Origin: Scatosoma sp045537295
Lineage (GTDB): Bacteria; Bacillota; Clostridia; Christensenellales; Borkfalkiaceae
DNA length: 6,859 nt
Assembly: GCA_045537295.1 (NCBI GenBank)
Contig: JAZSPG010000112.1
Coordinates: 1 to 6,859, forward strand
Reading direction: 5' to 3'
Shown: positions 1 to 6,533 of the stretch, piece after piece
How positions within the stretch are numbered: the stretch's first letter is position 1
How the letters are laid out: each line of letters starts with the position of its first letter
Translations under genes and position numbers: made by a program
Notes under the pieces: generated by a model
Database searches by the model: none
What the model saw: only the letters and a program-made list of their open reading frames with translations
What the model was told of the DNA's origin: nothing

Positions 1-348
1 ACCGCTTGGCCTCCGACTTGCTTTGACGATCCGGAGAAAACGTTCATCGATCCGTATATGAAATCAGGGCTTTTCATTTCGGAGATCGTGAAACGTCTTT
101 ATCGAAGCGCGAAAATGATGGAGATCTTTCCGGACCCGCAGACGCGCCTGACCCACATTTTTGAAAAGCAGGTCTACGGTCTGGCTCCAACGGCGATCAT
201 TTATGAGATAGCCAAAAATTTTCTTCTCGGTCCAGATGGGCATTCTGACTTCAGGCACAATTTCAGACAGGCGGATGCACTGGAAGCTGCAAAGGAAGGA
301 CGTCTGGAAGCACTGCTTGACGAATCGTTCGGAGAAGGTAAAATTTAA
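1..348 (+). CDS. C-terminal part of an Eco57I-like DNA adenine methyltransferase (partial)
   Basis: The frame is open from the first base to a TAA at 346-348, so 115 residues are visible and the start lies outside the window. Residues 17-25 read DPYMKSGLF, a variant of the S-adenosylmethionine-binding motif I (DPxxGSGxF) of N6-adenine methyltransferases. The block around residues 53-66 (IFEKQVYGLAPTAI) follows at the spacing I remember from Eco57I-type restriction-modification methylases. Only about 90 residues remain after motif I, and no NPPY/NPPF catalytic motif is present before the stop. Either the motifs lie in a different order further upstream, or this is a decayed or truncated gene. 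The next gene has its own promoter, so the two are probably not functionally linked. Codon use (no TTA, GAA before Ala codons) matches ilvN and the front of ilvC. The family assignment is from memory of the motif block and is moderately sure. Confidence 0.6.
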   Translation, partial: TAWPPTCFDDPEKTFIDPYMKSGLFISEIVKRLYRSAKMMEIFPDPQTRLTHIFEKQVYGLAPTAIIYEIAKNFLLGPDGHSDFRHNFRQADALEAAKEGRLEALLDESFGEGKI

Positions 349-362
349 TTTCAAGCCCCCCC

Positions 363-390
363 TTGTGTTTCGGGACAGATGTGGTAAAAT
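363..390 (+). promoter_or_regulatory. Probable sigma-A promoter with extended -10, upstream of ilvN
   Basis: A -35-like TTGTGT (363-368) is followed after 16 bases by TAAAAT (385-390). A TG one base before the -10 (382-383) makes an extended -10, TGGTAAAAT. Transcription would begin near 396-398, leaving a leader of only about 26 bases before the ilvN start, too short for a T-box, riboswitch or leader-peptide attenuator. No operator palindrome is obvious. This is inferred from consensus matching only. Confidence 0.55.
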
Positions 391-422
391 ACAGTTGATT
401 AGTATTTTAGGAGGAGTTCATT

Positions 423-902
423 ATGTCACAGCACGTTTTTTACGCAGAAGTCCATAATGTCCCCGGTGTCTTGTCGCATATTTCAGGTATGTTTTCGGCC
501 CGCGGGTTCAATATCAAGAGTCTGACGGTCGGTGAGACAGACGATCCGGAACGTTCACGAATGACCGTCGTGGTTGACGGTGATGACCACACGATGGATC
601 AGGTGCGCAAGCAGCTGGAAAAGATCGTAACAGTCGTCAAGGCGGTGGACATTAGTGACCAGGATTACGTAGAACGCGACCTCGCGCTCATCAAGGTCCA
701 CGCGGACTCGGTGAAGCGGATGGAGATCCACGAGCTGGTCAACATCTTCCGTGCGAAGATCGTGGACGTAGCGCAGGGATCCATCGTGATTGAACTCTCC
801 GGTAAAGAGAACAAAATTGATGCTTTTATTGAACTGATGCGTCCTTTTGGCATTTTGGAGTTGGCGCGGTCCGGTCGGATCGCCATGACAAGAGGAAATT
901 AG
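423..902 (+). CDS. ilvN: Acetolactate synthase small (regulatory) subunit IlvN/IlvH
   Basis: This is the regulatory subunit of acetohydroxyacid synthase, which condenses two pyruvates, or pyruvate and 2-ketobutyrate, in the first common step of valine and isoleucine synthesis. It activates the catalytic subunit and confers valine feedback inhibition. The 159 residues match the usual length of about 158-170. An N-terminal ACT domain spans roughly residues 4-78. Asn12, Gly15 and Asn30 align with E. coli IlvH Asn11, Gly14 and Asn29, positions tied to valine response, so feedback control is probably intact. The C-terminal domain begins near RDLALIKV (about residue 85). The start is fixed by AGGAGG at 409-414, 8 bases before the ATG. 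ilvC follows after 18 bases. The catalytic gene ilvB, commonly just upstream, is absent; a methyltransferase remnant sits there instead. Confidence 0.95.
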   Translation: MSQHVFYAEVHNVPGVLSHISGMFSARGFNIKSLTVGETDDPERSRMTVVVDGDDHTMDQVRKQLEKIVTVVKAVDISDQDYVERDLALIKVHADSVKRMEIHELVNIFRAKIVDVAQGSIVIELSGKENKIDAFIELMRPFGILELARSGRIAMTRGN

Positions 903-920
903 GTTCAGGAGGAATACTCA

Positions 921-1940
921 ATGGCTGCTAAAATGTACTACGAAAATGATGCTGATCTTTCCCTTTTGAACGGCAAAACCGTCGCCATTCTTGGTTACGG
1001 CAGCCAGGGCCATGGTCATGCGCAGAACCTCCGCGACAACGGCGTCAATGTCATCGTCGCTGAACTTCCCGGAACCGCCAACTACGATCTGGCTGTTTCC
1101 CACGGATTCCAGCCGATGAGCATTCCGGAAGCCGTCGCGCAGGCCGACATGATCACGATCCTGCTTCCCGACGAACTCCAGGGCAAGATCTTCGCCGAAC
1201 TTATCCGTCCGAACCTGAAACCGGGCGCGATCCTCGTCGCTTCCCACGGCTTCAACGTTCATTTCGGTCAGTTCGACGTTCCGAAAGACAACAAATTCAT
1301 CATGATCGCGCCGAAAGGCCCGGGTCACCTCGTTCGCGCTGAGTTCGTGAAGGGTGCCGGCGTTCCGTGCCTCATCGCTCTTGGCGAAGGTGCCGGCGAA
1401 ACCGAAAAAGCCATGGGTCTGGCCTACGCCAAAGGTATCGGCGGCACCCGCGCGGGCGTCATCGAAACCACGTTCGCGGAAGAGACCGAAACCGACCTCT
1501 TCGGTGAACAGGTCGTGCTTTGCGGTGGTCTGTCCGCTCTGATCAAGGCTGGTTTCGAAACCCTCGTCGAAGCCGGTTACCAGCCCGAAATGGCTTACTT
1601 CGAATGCGTCCATGAAGTGAAACTGATCGTTGACCTGATCTACCAGGGCGGTCTGAGCTACATGCGCTACAGCATTTCCAACACCGCGGAATACGGCGAC
1701 TACGTAACCGGACCCAAGATAATCACGGACGAAACCAAGAAAGCAATGAAAAAGGTATTGAAAGACATTCAAGACGGAACATTTGCGAAAGAATTTTTGC
1801 TCGATATGTCCGAGGCAGGTAGCCAAGTTCACTTCAACGCAATGCGTAAAATCGCGTCCGAACACCCTTCTGAAGTGGTGGGCAAGGACATCAGAAAGCT
1901 GTATAGCTGGGCAGACGAAGAAAAATTCATCAACAACTAA
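921..1940 (+). CDS. ilvC: Ketol-acid reductoisomerase, class I (possibly hybrid)
   Basis: The enzyme isomerises and reduces acetolactate or acetohydroxybutyrate to the dihydroxy acid, using Mg and NAD(P)H. At 339 residues it is a normal class I (short) form. Visible sites are the Rossmann motif GYGSQG (25-30), catalytic His109, Lys132 in PKGPGH (131-136), Mg ligands Asp192 and Glu196 in ETDLFGEQ, Glu228 and Glu232 in FECVHE, and substrate Ser253. The start has AGGAGGA at 907-913. The cofactor loop after beta-2 reads VAELPGTANY (46-55), where NADPH enzymes usually have an Arg and Ser residues, so NADH use is possible. Codon style changes at about residues 245-262: the front has no GTA codons among about 20 valines, while the tail uses GTA, GGA, ATA, GCA and CAA. 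The tail (from about 262, ending KLYSWADEEKFINN) looks clostridial. All catalytic residues are kept and the frame is intact. Confidence 0.95.
   Translation: MAAKMYYENDADLSLLNGKTVAILGYGSQGHGHAQNLRDNGVNVIVAELPGTANYDLAVSHGFQPMSIPEAVAQADMITILLPDELQGKIFAELIRPNLKPGAILVASHGFNVHFGQFDVPKDNKFIMIAPKGPGHLVRAEFVKGAGVPCLIALGEGAGETEKAMGLAYAKGIGGTRAGVIETTFAEETETDLFGEQVVLCGGLSALIKAGFETLVEAGYQPEMAYFECVHEVKLIVDLIYQGGLSYMRYSISNTAEYGDYVTGPKIITDETKKAMKKVLKDIQDGTFAKEFLLDMSEAGSQVHFNAMRKIASEHPSEVVGKDIRKLYSWADEEKFINN
1653..1706. other. Compositional breakpoint inside ilvC (recombination or assembly join)
   Basis: The last codons in the left style are CAG, GGT and CTG at 1644-1655. The first codons in the right style are GTA (1704-1706), then GGA and ATA. 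Between them lies the segment coding for YMRYSISNTAEYGDY, one of the most conserved stretches of the protein. TTA codons, Glu-Ala codon pairs and GAAGC/GCTTC counts all switch across this interval. The exact junction cannot be placed inside the conserved stretch. Confidence 0.75.
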
Positions 1941-1958
1941 AAAAAACTCTGCGTAACG

Positions 1959-1982
1959 TTAGCGCGGTGCAAACCGCGCTAA
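1959..1982 (+). other. Perfect 10-bp hairpin with GCAA tetraloop in the ilvC-ilvD spacer
   Basis: The arms TTAGCGCGGT (1959-1968) and ACCGCGCTAA (1973-1982) are exact reverse complements around the loop GCAA (1969-1972), a GNRA tetraloop that stabilises RNA hairpins. A G-U pair (1958/1983) could extend the stem by one. The bases after it (tataccgc) are not a T run, so it does not look like an ordinary intrinsic terminator on the plus strand. On the minus strand a T run occurs only about 10 bases after the stem. It is more likely an intercistronic element that protects the ilvC 3' end, marks a processing site or tunes ilvD expression. Its role is inferred. Confidence 0.7.
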
Positions 1983-2009
1983 TATACCGCTTAAAACAAG
2001 GAAACGACT

Positions 2010-3671
2010 ATGATTAAAGACAGGATAGTAGACGGATTTCACAACGCACCGCACCGTTCGTTGTACCACGCGTTAGGACTTACCGAAGAAGAACAAAGAC
2101 GCCCGTTAATCGGCGTCGTATGCTCGTATAACGAAATCGTACCCGGGCATATACACTTAGACAAAATCGCGCAAGCGGTAAAAATGGGAGTTGCAATGGC
2201 AGGCGGAACGCCGATAATGTTCCCCGCCATCACCGTTTGCGACGGGATTGCAATGGGGCATACGGGAATGAAATATTCTCTCGTCACGCGCGATTTAATC
2301 GCGGATTCCACCGAGGCAATGACGCTTGCCCACGGTTTTGACGGTTTGGTAATGATACCCAACTGTGACAAAAACGTACCGGGGCTTTTAATGGCGTCGG
2401 CGCGGTTGAATATCCCCACCATTTTTGTAAGTGGCGGACCTATGCTTGCAGGCAGGGTAGGCGGTAAAAAGCGTTCTCTTTCAAGTATGTTCGAGGCAGT
2501 CGGCGCGTACAAAGCGGGCAAAATTGACGAAGAACAGCTGACTGAGTTTGAACGCAAAGTATGTCCAACCTGCGGTTCGTGTTCGGGTATGTATACCGCG
2601 AACTCTATGAACTGCTTAACGGAAGTTTTGGGTATGGGCTTGCGCGGAAACGGCACGATACCCGCGGTATATTCGGCGCGTATCGAGCTTGCGAAGCACG
2701 CGGGTATGCAAATTATGGAACTCGTGAAGAAGAATATCCGTCCCCGGGATATTATGACGGCGTCGGCGATAAAGAATGCGATAACCGCGGATATGGCGCT
2801 GGGCTGTTCGACGAACAGTATGTTGCACCTGCCCGCAATCGCCAACGAGTGTGGCGTAGACTTTAACTTAGACGAAGTCAATGTCATCAGCGAAAAAACG
2901 CCGAATTTATGCCACCTTGCCCCCGCAGGACCTACCTATATGGAAGACTTGAACGAGGCGGGCGGTGTATATGCCGTTTTGAAAGAATTAGAAAACTTAG
3001 GGCTTTTGGATACCTCGGTGCTTACCTGCACGGGCAAAACCTTAAAAGACAACTTAGCGGGCGTAGAAAACTTGGACGAAGAAGTGATTAGAAAACCCGA
3101 AAACGCGTTTGGTAAAACGGGCGGTATCGCGGTGTTAAAGGGCAACCTGGCCCAAGGCGGTTGCGTGGTAAAGCGTTCGGCGGTGGCAAGTGAAATGCTC
3201 GTCCACGAAGGCCCTGCCAAGGTGTTTGAAAGCGAAGAGGAATGTATTTCGGCTATCTACGGCGGAAAAATCGTCAAGGGCGACGTGGTGGTGATTCGCT
3301 ATGAAGGCCCTGCTGGCGGACCGGGTATGCGCGAAATGCTTTCGCCCACTTCCGCAATCGCGGGTATGGGGTTAGATAAAGACGTAGCCTTGATTACGGA
3401 CGGTAGATTTTCGGGCGCAACGCGAGGCGCGTCTATCGGTCACGTATCCCCCGAGGCAGTTTCGGGCGGAACGATAGCGTTTGTGAAAGACGGAGATATT
3501 ATCGCGATTGATATCCCGAATTATAAGATTGAATTAAAAGTATCGGACGAAGAGCTTAAAAAACGCAAAGCGGAAATGCCGATAAAGAAAAAGCAAGTAA
3601 CGGGATATTTGAAACGCTACGCCCAGCAGGTAAGCTCGGCGGATAAGGGCGCGATTATCAACCGTATATGA
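2010..3671 (+). CDS. ilvD: Dihydroxy-acid dehydratase
   Basis: The enzyme dehydrates 2,3-dihydroxyisovalerate and 2,3-dihydroxy-3-methylvalerate to the keto acids of valine and isoleucine. Its 553 residues are in the normal range and span the whole family. Sites seen are Asp78 (CDGIAMGHTGM, Mg ligand), Cys119 and Lys121 in NCDKNVPG (cluster ligand and the lysine carbamylated in relatives), CPTCGSCSGMYTANSM at 185-200, and Ser468 in GRFSGATRG near the C-terminus. The position that is a third cluster cysteine in plant and mycobacterial [2Fe-2S] enzymes is Gly46 here (VPGHIH), as in E. coli, so an oxygen-sensitive [4Fe-4S] form is inferred. The start has AAGGA at 1998-2002, 7 bases before the ATG. 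TTA leucine codons are frequent, unlike the genes to the left. leuC begins 13 bases after the stop, so translation is probably coupled. Confidence 0.97.
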   Translation: MIKDRIVDGFHNAPHRSLYHALGLTEEEQRRPLIGVVCSYNEIVPGHIHLDKIAQAVKMGVAMAGGTPIMFPAITVCDGIAMGHTGMKYSLVTRDLIADSTEAMTLAHGFDGLVMIPNCDKNVPGLLMASARLNIPTIFVSGGPMLAGRVGGKKRSLSSMFEAVGAYKAGKIDEEQLTEFERKVCPTCGSCSGMYTANSMNCLTEVLGMGLRGNGTIPAVYSARIELAKHAGMQIMELVKKNIRPRDIMTASAIKNAITADMALGCSTNSMLHLPAIANECGVDFNLDEVNVISEKTPNLCHLAPAGPTYMEDLNEAGGVYAVLKELENLGLLDTSVLTCTGKTLKDNLAGVENLDEEVIRKPENAFGKTGGIAVLKGNLAQGGCVVKRSAVASEMLVHEGPAKVFESEEECISAIYGGKIVKGDVVVIRYEGPAGGPGMREMLSPTSAIAGMGLDKDVALITDGRFSGATRGASIGHVSPEAVSGGTIAFVKDGDIIAIDIPNYKIELKVSDEELKKRKAEMPIKKKQVTGYLKRYAQQVSSADKGAIINRI

Positions 3672-3684
3672 GGAAGAAGAAATT

Positions 3685-4950
3685 ATGGGAATGACAATGA
3701 CGCAAAAAATCCTCGCGCACCACGCGGGATTAGAGCGGGTAGAGGCAGGACAGCTCGTACTCGTAAACTTAGACAGAGTGCTTGGCAACGATATCACCTC
3801 GCCCGTAGCAATCAAGGAATTTGACCGTATCGGCGCGAAAGATGTGTTCGATAAGGACAAAGTAACGATGGTAATGGACCACTTTGCACCCAACAAAGAC
3901 GTGAAGTCGGCAACGCAATGCAAAGTTTGCCGTGATTTTTGCTCGGCGCACGAAGTAACGCATTTTTACGACGTCGGGCAAATGGGTATCGAACACGCGC
4001 TATTGCCGGAAAAAGGCTTGGTAGCCCCCGGCGACGTGGTTATCGGCGCGGACTCGCACACCTGCACCTACGGCGCGCTCGGCGCGTTTTCGACGGGTGT
4101 AGGTTCGACGGATATGGCTTGCGGAATGGCGACGGGCAAGGCTTGGTTCAAAGTCCCGTCCGCAATCAAATTCAACTTAACGGGCAAGCTGAACAAATTC
4201 GTATCGGGCAAGGACTTGATTTTGCATATTATCGGCAAAATCGGGGTGGACGGCGCGCTGTATAAATCAATGGAATTTGTTGGCGAGGGCGTAAAATCAC
4301 TCACCGTATACGACAGACTCACCGTTTCCAATATGGCAATCGAGGCGGGCGCGAAAAACGGTATTTTCGAGGTGGACGAACAAACGGTAGAATACTTGAA
4401 AGACCGTTGCAACCGTCCGTACACCGCGTACAAAGCGGACGAGGACGCGGAATACGACGAGGTTTACGAGATTGATTTAAGTCAAATTCAACCGACGGTC
4501 GCCTTCCCGCACCTGCCCGAAAACACCAAGACCTTCGACGAAATCGGCGAAGTGGCAATCGACCAAGTAGTAATCGGTTCTTGCACCAACGGGCATTATA
4601 AAGATTTAGCGGAGGCTGCGGAAATATTCAAAGGCAGAAAGGTAGCCAAACGCGTCCGAGCAATCATTATTCCCGCCACGCAGGAAATTTACCTCAAAGC
4701 AGTTGAAAACGGGTTGGTAAAAATCTTTATTGAGGCGGGTTGCGTGGTATCGACGCCAACTTGCGGACCTTGCTTAGGCGGATATATGGGTATCCTCACG
4801 GCAGGCGAACGCGCCGTTGCAACGACGAATAGAAACTTCGTCGGACGAATGGGTCACGTAGACAGCGAAGTATACCTTGCCTCGCCGGCAGTCGCGGCGG
4901 CAAGCGCGATAGCGGGTAAAATAGCACATCCCGCGGAGGTGCTTAAATGA
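3685..4950 (+). CDS. leuC: 3-isopropylmalate dehydratase large subunit
   Basis: With LeuD it isomerises 2-isopropylmalate to 3-isopropylmalate through an aconitase-type [4Fe-4S] cluster. The 421-residue length is that of the short clostridial/archaeal-type LeuC, not the roughly 466-residue E. coli type. The three cluster cysteines are Cys300 in IGSCTNG, and Cys360 and Cys363 in TPTCGPCLGG. Other family blocks are MDHFAPNKD (64-72) and IGADSHTCTYGALG (120-133). The N-terminus MGMTMTQKILAHHAG is typical, and GAGGAAGAAG at 3670-3679, overlapping the ilvD stop, supports this ATG. The close homologue homoaconitase large subunit cannot be excluded by motif alone, but leuD and leuB next to it make the leucine role very likely. 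Confidence 0.96.
   Translation: MGMTMTQKILAHHAGLERVEAGQLVLVNLDRVLGNDITSPVAIKEFDRIGAKDVFDKDKVTMVMDHFAPNKDVKSATQCKVCRDFCSAHEVTHFYDVGQMGIEHALLPEKGLVAPGDVVIGADSHTCTYGALGAFSTGVGSTDMACGMATGKAWFKVPSAIKFNLTGKLNKFVSGKDLILHIIGKIGVDGALYKSMEFVGEGVKSLTVYDRLTVSNMAIEAGAKNGIFEVDEQTVEYLKDRCNRPYTAYKADEDAEYDEVYEIDLSQIQPTVAFPHLPENTKTFDEIGEVAIDQVVIGSCTNGHYKDLAEAAEIFKGRKVAKRVRAIIIPATQEIYLKAVENGLVKIFIEAGCVVSTPTCGPCLGGYMGILTAGERAVATTNRNFVGRMGHVDSEVYLASPAVAAASAIAGKIAHPAEVLK
4935..4940 (+). promoter_or_regulatory. Ribosome binding site of leuD inside the leuC 3' end
   Basis: GGAGGT lies within the last leuC codons, 6 bases before the leuD ATG at 4947. Together with the ATGA stop-start overlap (4947-4950) it indicates translational coupling, which would keep the two subunits in equal amounts. 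Confidence 0.8.
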
Positions 4951-5441
4951 AATTCAACGGAAAAGTAATCAAATACGGCGACAACGTAGACACGGACGTT
5001 ATTATTCCCGCGCGCTACTTAAACACGAGCGACAAAAAAGAACTCGCCTCGCATTGTATGGAAGACTTGGATAAGACCTTCGTTTCACGCGTACAGGCGG
5101 GCGATATTATGGTCGCGGGCTACAACTTCGGTTGCGGTTCTTCTCGCGAGCACGCGCCGATAGCCATTAAGGAAAGCGGAATTTCGCTAGTTATTGCGCG
5201 TAGCTTTGCCCGCATTTTCTACCGTAACGCTATCAATATCGGCTTAGCGATAATCGAATGTAGCGAGGCGGTGGACGGCATAGCCGAGGGGGATAGTATC
5301 GAGGCGGACTTAGACAACGGTGTTATCTACAACAAAACCAAAGGCGAAAGCTACAAAACCCAGCCCTTCCCCGCCTTTATCCAAAAAATCATCACCAACG
5401 GCGGACTCGTCGCTTCCATTCAAAAAGGCGAAATCAAGTAA
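4947..5441 (+). CDS. leuD: 3-isopropylmalate dehydratase small subunit
   Basis: This is the swivelling subunit that completes the LeuCD isomerase. At 164 residues it matches the short LeuD that pairs with the 420-residue LeuC. Motifs visible are GDNVDTDVIIPARYLNT (11-27), YNFGCGSSREHAP (59-71), which contributes to substrate recognition, and ARSFARIFYRNAINIGL (84-100). The start overlaps the leuC stop as ATGA. The gene ends with two stops in a row, TAA then TAG (5439-5444). leuB begins 15 bases after the first stop. Its Glu-Ala pairs (residues 107-108 and 119-120) both use GAG-GCG, like the other genes to the right of the ilvC breakpoint. Confidence 0.96.
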   Translation: MKFNGKVIKYGDNVDTDVIIPARYLNTSDKKELASHCMEDLDKTFVSRVQAGDIMVAGYNFGCGSSREHAPIAIKESGISLVIARSFARIFYRNAINIGLAIIECSEAVDGIAEGDSIEADLDNGVIYNKTKGESYKTQPFPAFIQKIITNGGLVASIQKGEIK

Positions 5442-5456
5442 TAGGGGGGCAGAACA

Positions 5457-6530
5457 ATGAAAACTTACAATATAGCCTTACTTCGAGGCGACGGTATCGG
5501 ACCTGAAATCGTAGACAGCGCCGTGCGCGTATTGAAAGCGGTCGGTGAAAAATATAAAATCGGCTTTACCTTCACGCCTTATCTTATCGGCGGGGTGGCA
5601 ATCGATACGGTAGGCGAACCCTTACCGCAAGCCACGATAGACGGTTGTTTGGCGTCTGATTCCGTACTTCTCGGTGCGGTCGGCGGACCCAAGTGGGACA
5701 ACTTATCGGGCAACGCGCGCCCTGAAAAAGCGCTACTTGGTATCCGTTCGGCAATGGAACTGTTCACCAATCTTCGCCCTGCGAAGTTATACCCCGCGTT
5801 AAAAGACGAATGTCCTTTGCGCGCGGATATCGTGGCAAACGGCTTTGATATTATGATAGTAAGAGAACTCACGGGCGGGATTTATTTCGGCGAACGCGGT
5901 TATCGCGAGGGCAAGTACGGCGAAGAGGCGTATGACACCGAGGCGTACAGCAAAATGGAAATCGAACGCATTGCCCGCGTCGCGTTTGAAACGGCGAAAA
6001 AGCGTGGTAAGAAACTCACGAGTATCGACAAAGCCAACGTTTTAGAAACCTCGCGCTTATGGCGTAAAACGGTTGCGGAAATTGCTAAGGAATACCCTGA
6101 GGTAGAAGTAAACGATATGCTCGTCGACAACTCGGCAATGCAACTCGTTCGCAACCCGTCGCAGTTTGACGTAATCGTAACGAGCAATATGTTCGGCGAC
6201 ATTTTATCGGACGAGGCGTCGCAAATCACGGGTTCTATCGGAATGTTACCCTCGGCGTCGCTGGGCTACACCTCGCGCGGACTGTACGAACCAATCCACG
6301 GCTCTGCCCCCGATATCGCGGGGCAAAACAAAGCCAACCCGATAGCGACCATTTTATCAGCGGGAATGATGCTGTTATACGCGTTCGACGAAAAAGAGGC
6401 GAGCGAGGCAATCACGACGGCGGTGGATAAAGTATTAAACGAGGGTTTGCGTACCGCGGATTTAGCGCGAAACGGCGCGCCCGCACTCACTACGACGCAA
6501 ATGACGGACGAAATTATCAAAAGGTTATAA
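5457..6530 (+). CDS. leuB: 3-isopropylmalate dehydrogenase
   Basis: It oxidises and decarboxylates 3-isopropylmalate to 2-ketoisocaproate, the leucine precursor, using NAD and a divalent metal. The 357 residues are full length. Seen are GDGIGPEI (11-18), substrate arginines Arg97, Arg107 and Arg136, catalytic Tyr143 (GGIYFGER) and Lys192, metal aspartates Asp224 (LVDNSAMQL), Asp248 and Asp252 (FGDILSDEASQ), and HGSAPDIAGQNKANP (281-295), whose Asp286 marks NAD preference. GIRSAMELFTNLRP (95-108) is typical of LeuB rather than isocitrate or tartrate dehydrogenases. The start is preceded by a G-rich site AGGGGGG at 5443-5449, 7 bases away, that overlaps the second leuD stop. No terminator follows; the next frame starts 3 bases later. 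Confidence 0.97.
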   Translation: MKTYNIALLRGDGIGPEIVDSAVRVLKAVGEKYKIGFTFTPYLIGGVAIDTVGEPLPQATIDGCLASDSVLLGAVGGPKWDNLSGNARPEKALLGIRSAMELFTNLRPAKLYPALKDECPLRADIVANGFDIMIVRELTGGIYFGERGYREGKYGEEAYDTEAYSKMEIERIARVAFETAKKRGKKLTSIDKANVLETSRLWRKTVAEIAKEYPEVEVNDMLVDNSAMQLVRNPSQFDVIVTSNMFGDILSDEASQITGSIGMLPSASLGYTSRGLYEPIHGSAPDIAGQNKANPIATILSAGMMLLYAFDEKEASEAITTAVDKVLNEGLRTADLARNGAPALTTTQMTDEIIKRL

Positions 6531-6533
6531 ACT

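Noticed and set aside
352..365. CAAG / CTTG inverted repeat around a C run before ilvN
   Set aside because: The stem is only 4 bp with a C-rich loop, too weak to be a terminator or operator.
918..1865. Long minus-strand open frame of 315 codons opposite ilvC
   Set aside because: It is antisense to a gene with complete catalytic motifs, its translation resembles no family I know, and such frames arise from strongly biased codons on the other strand.
1959..1995. Possible rho-independent terminator or new promoter between ilvC and ilvD
   Set aside because: The hairpin lacks a T tract on the plus strand, and the only -10-like sequence (TAATAT at 1980-1985) overlaps the hairpin and has no convincing -35.
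2039..2887. Minus-strand open frame of 282 codons opposite ilvD
   Set aside because: It overlaps the well-supported ilvD over its conserved cluster-binding region and has no recognisable domain; a shadow frame.
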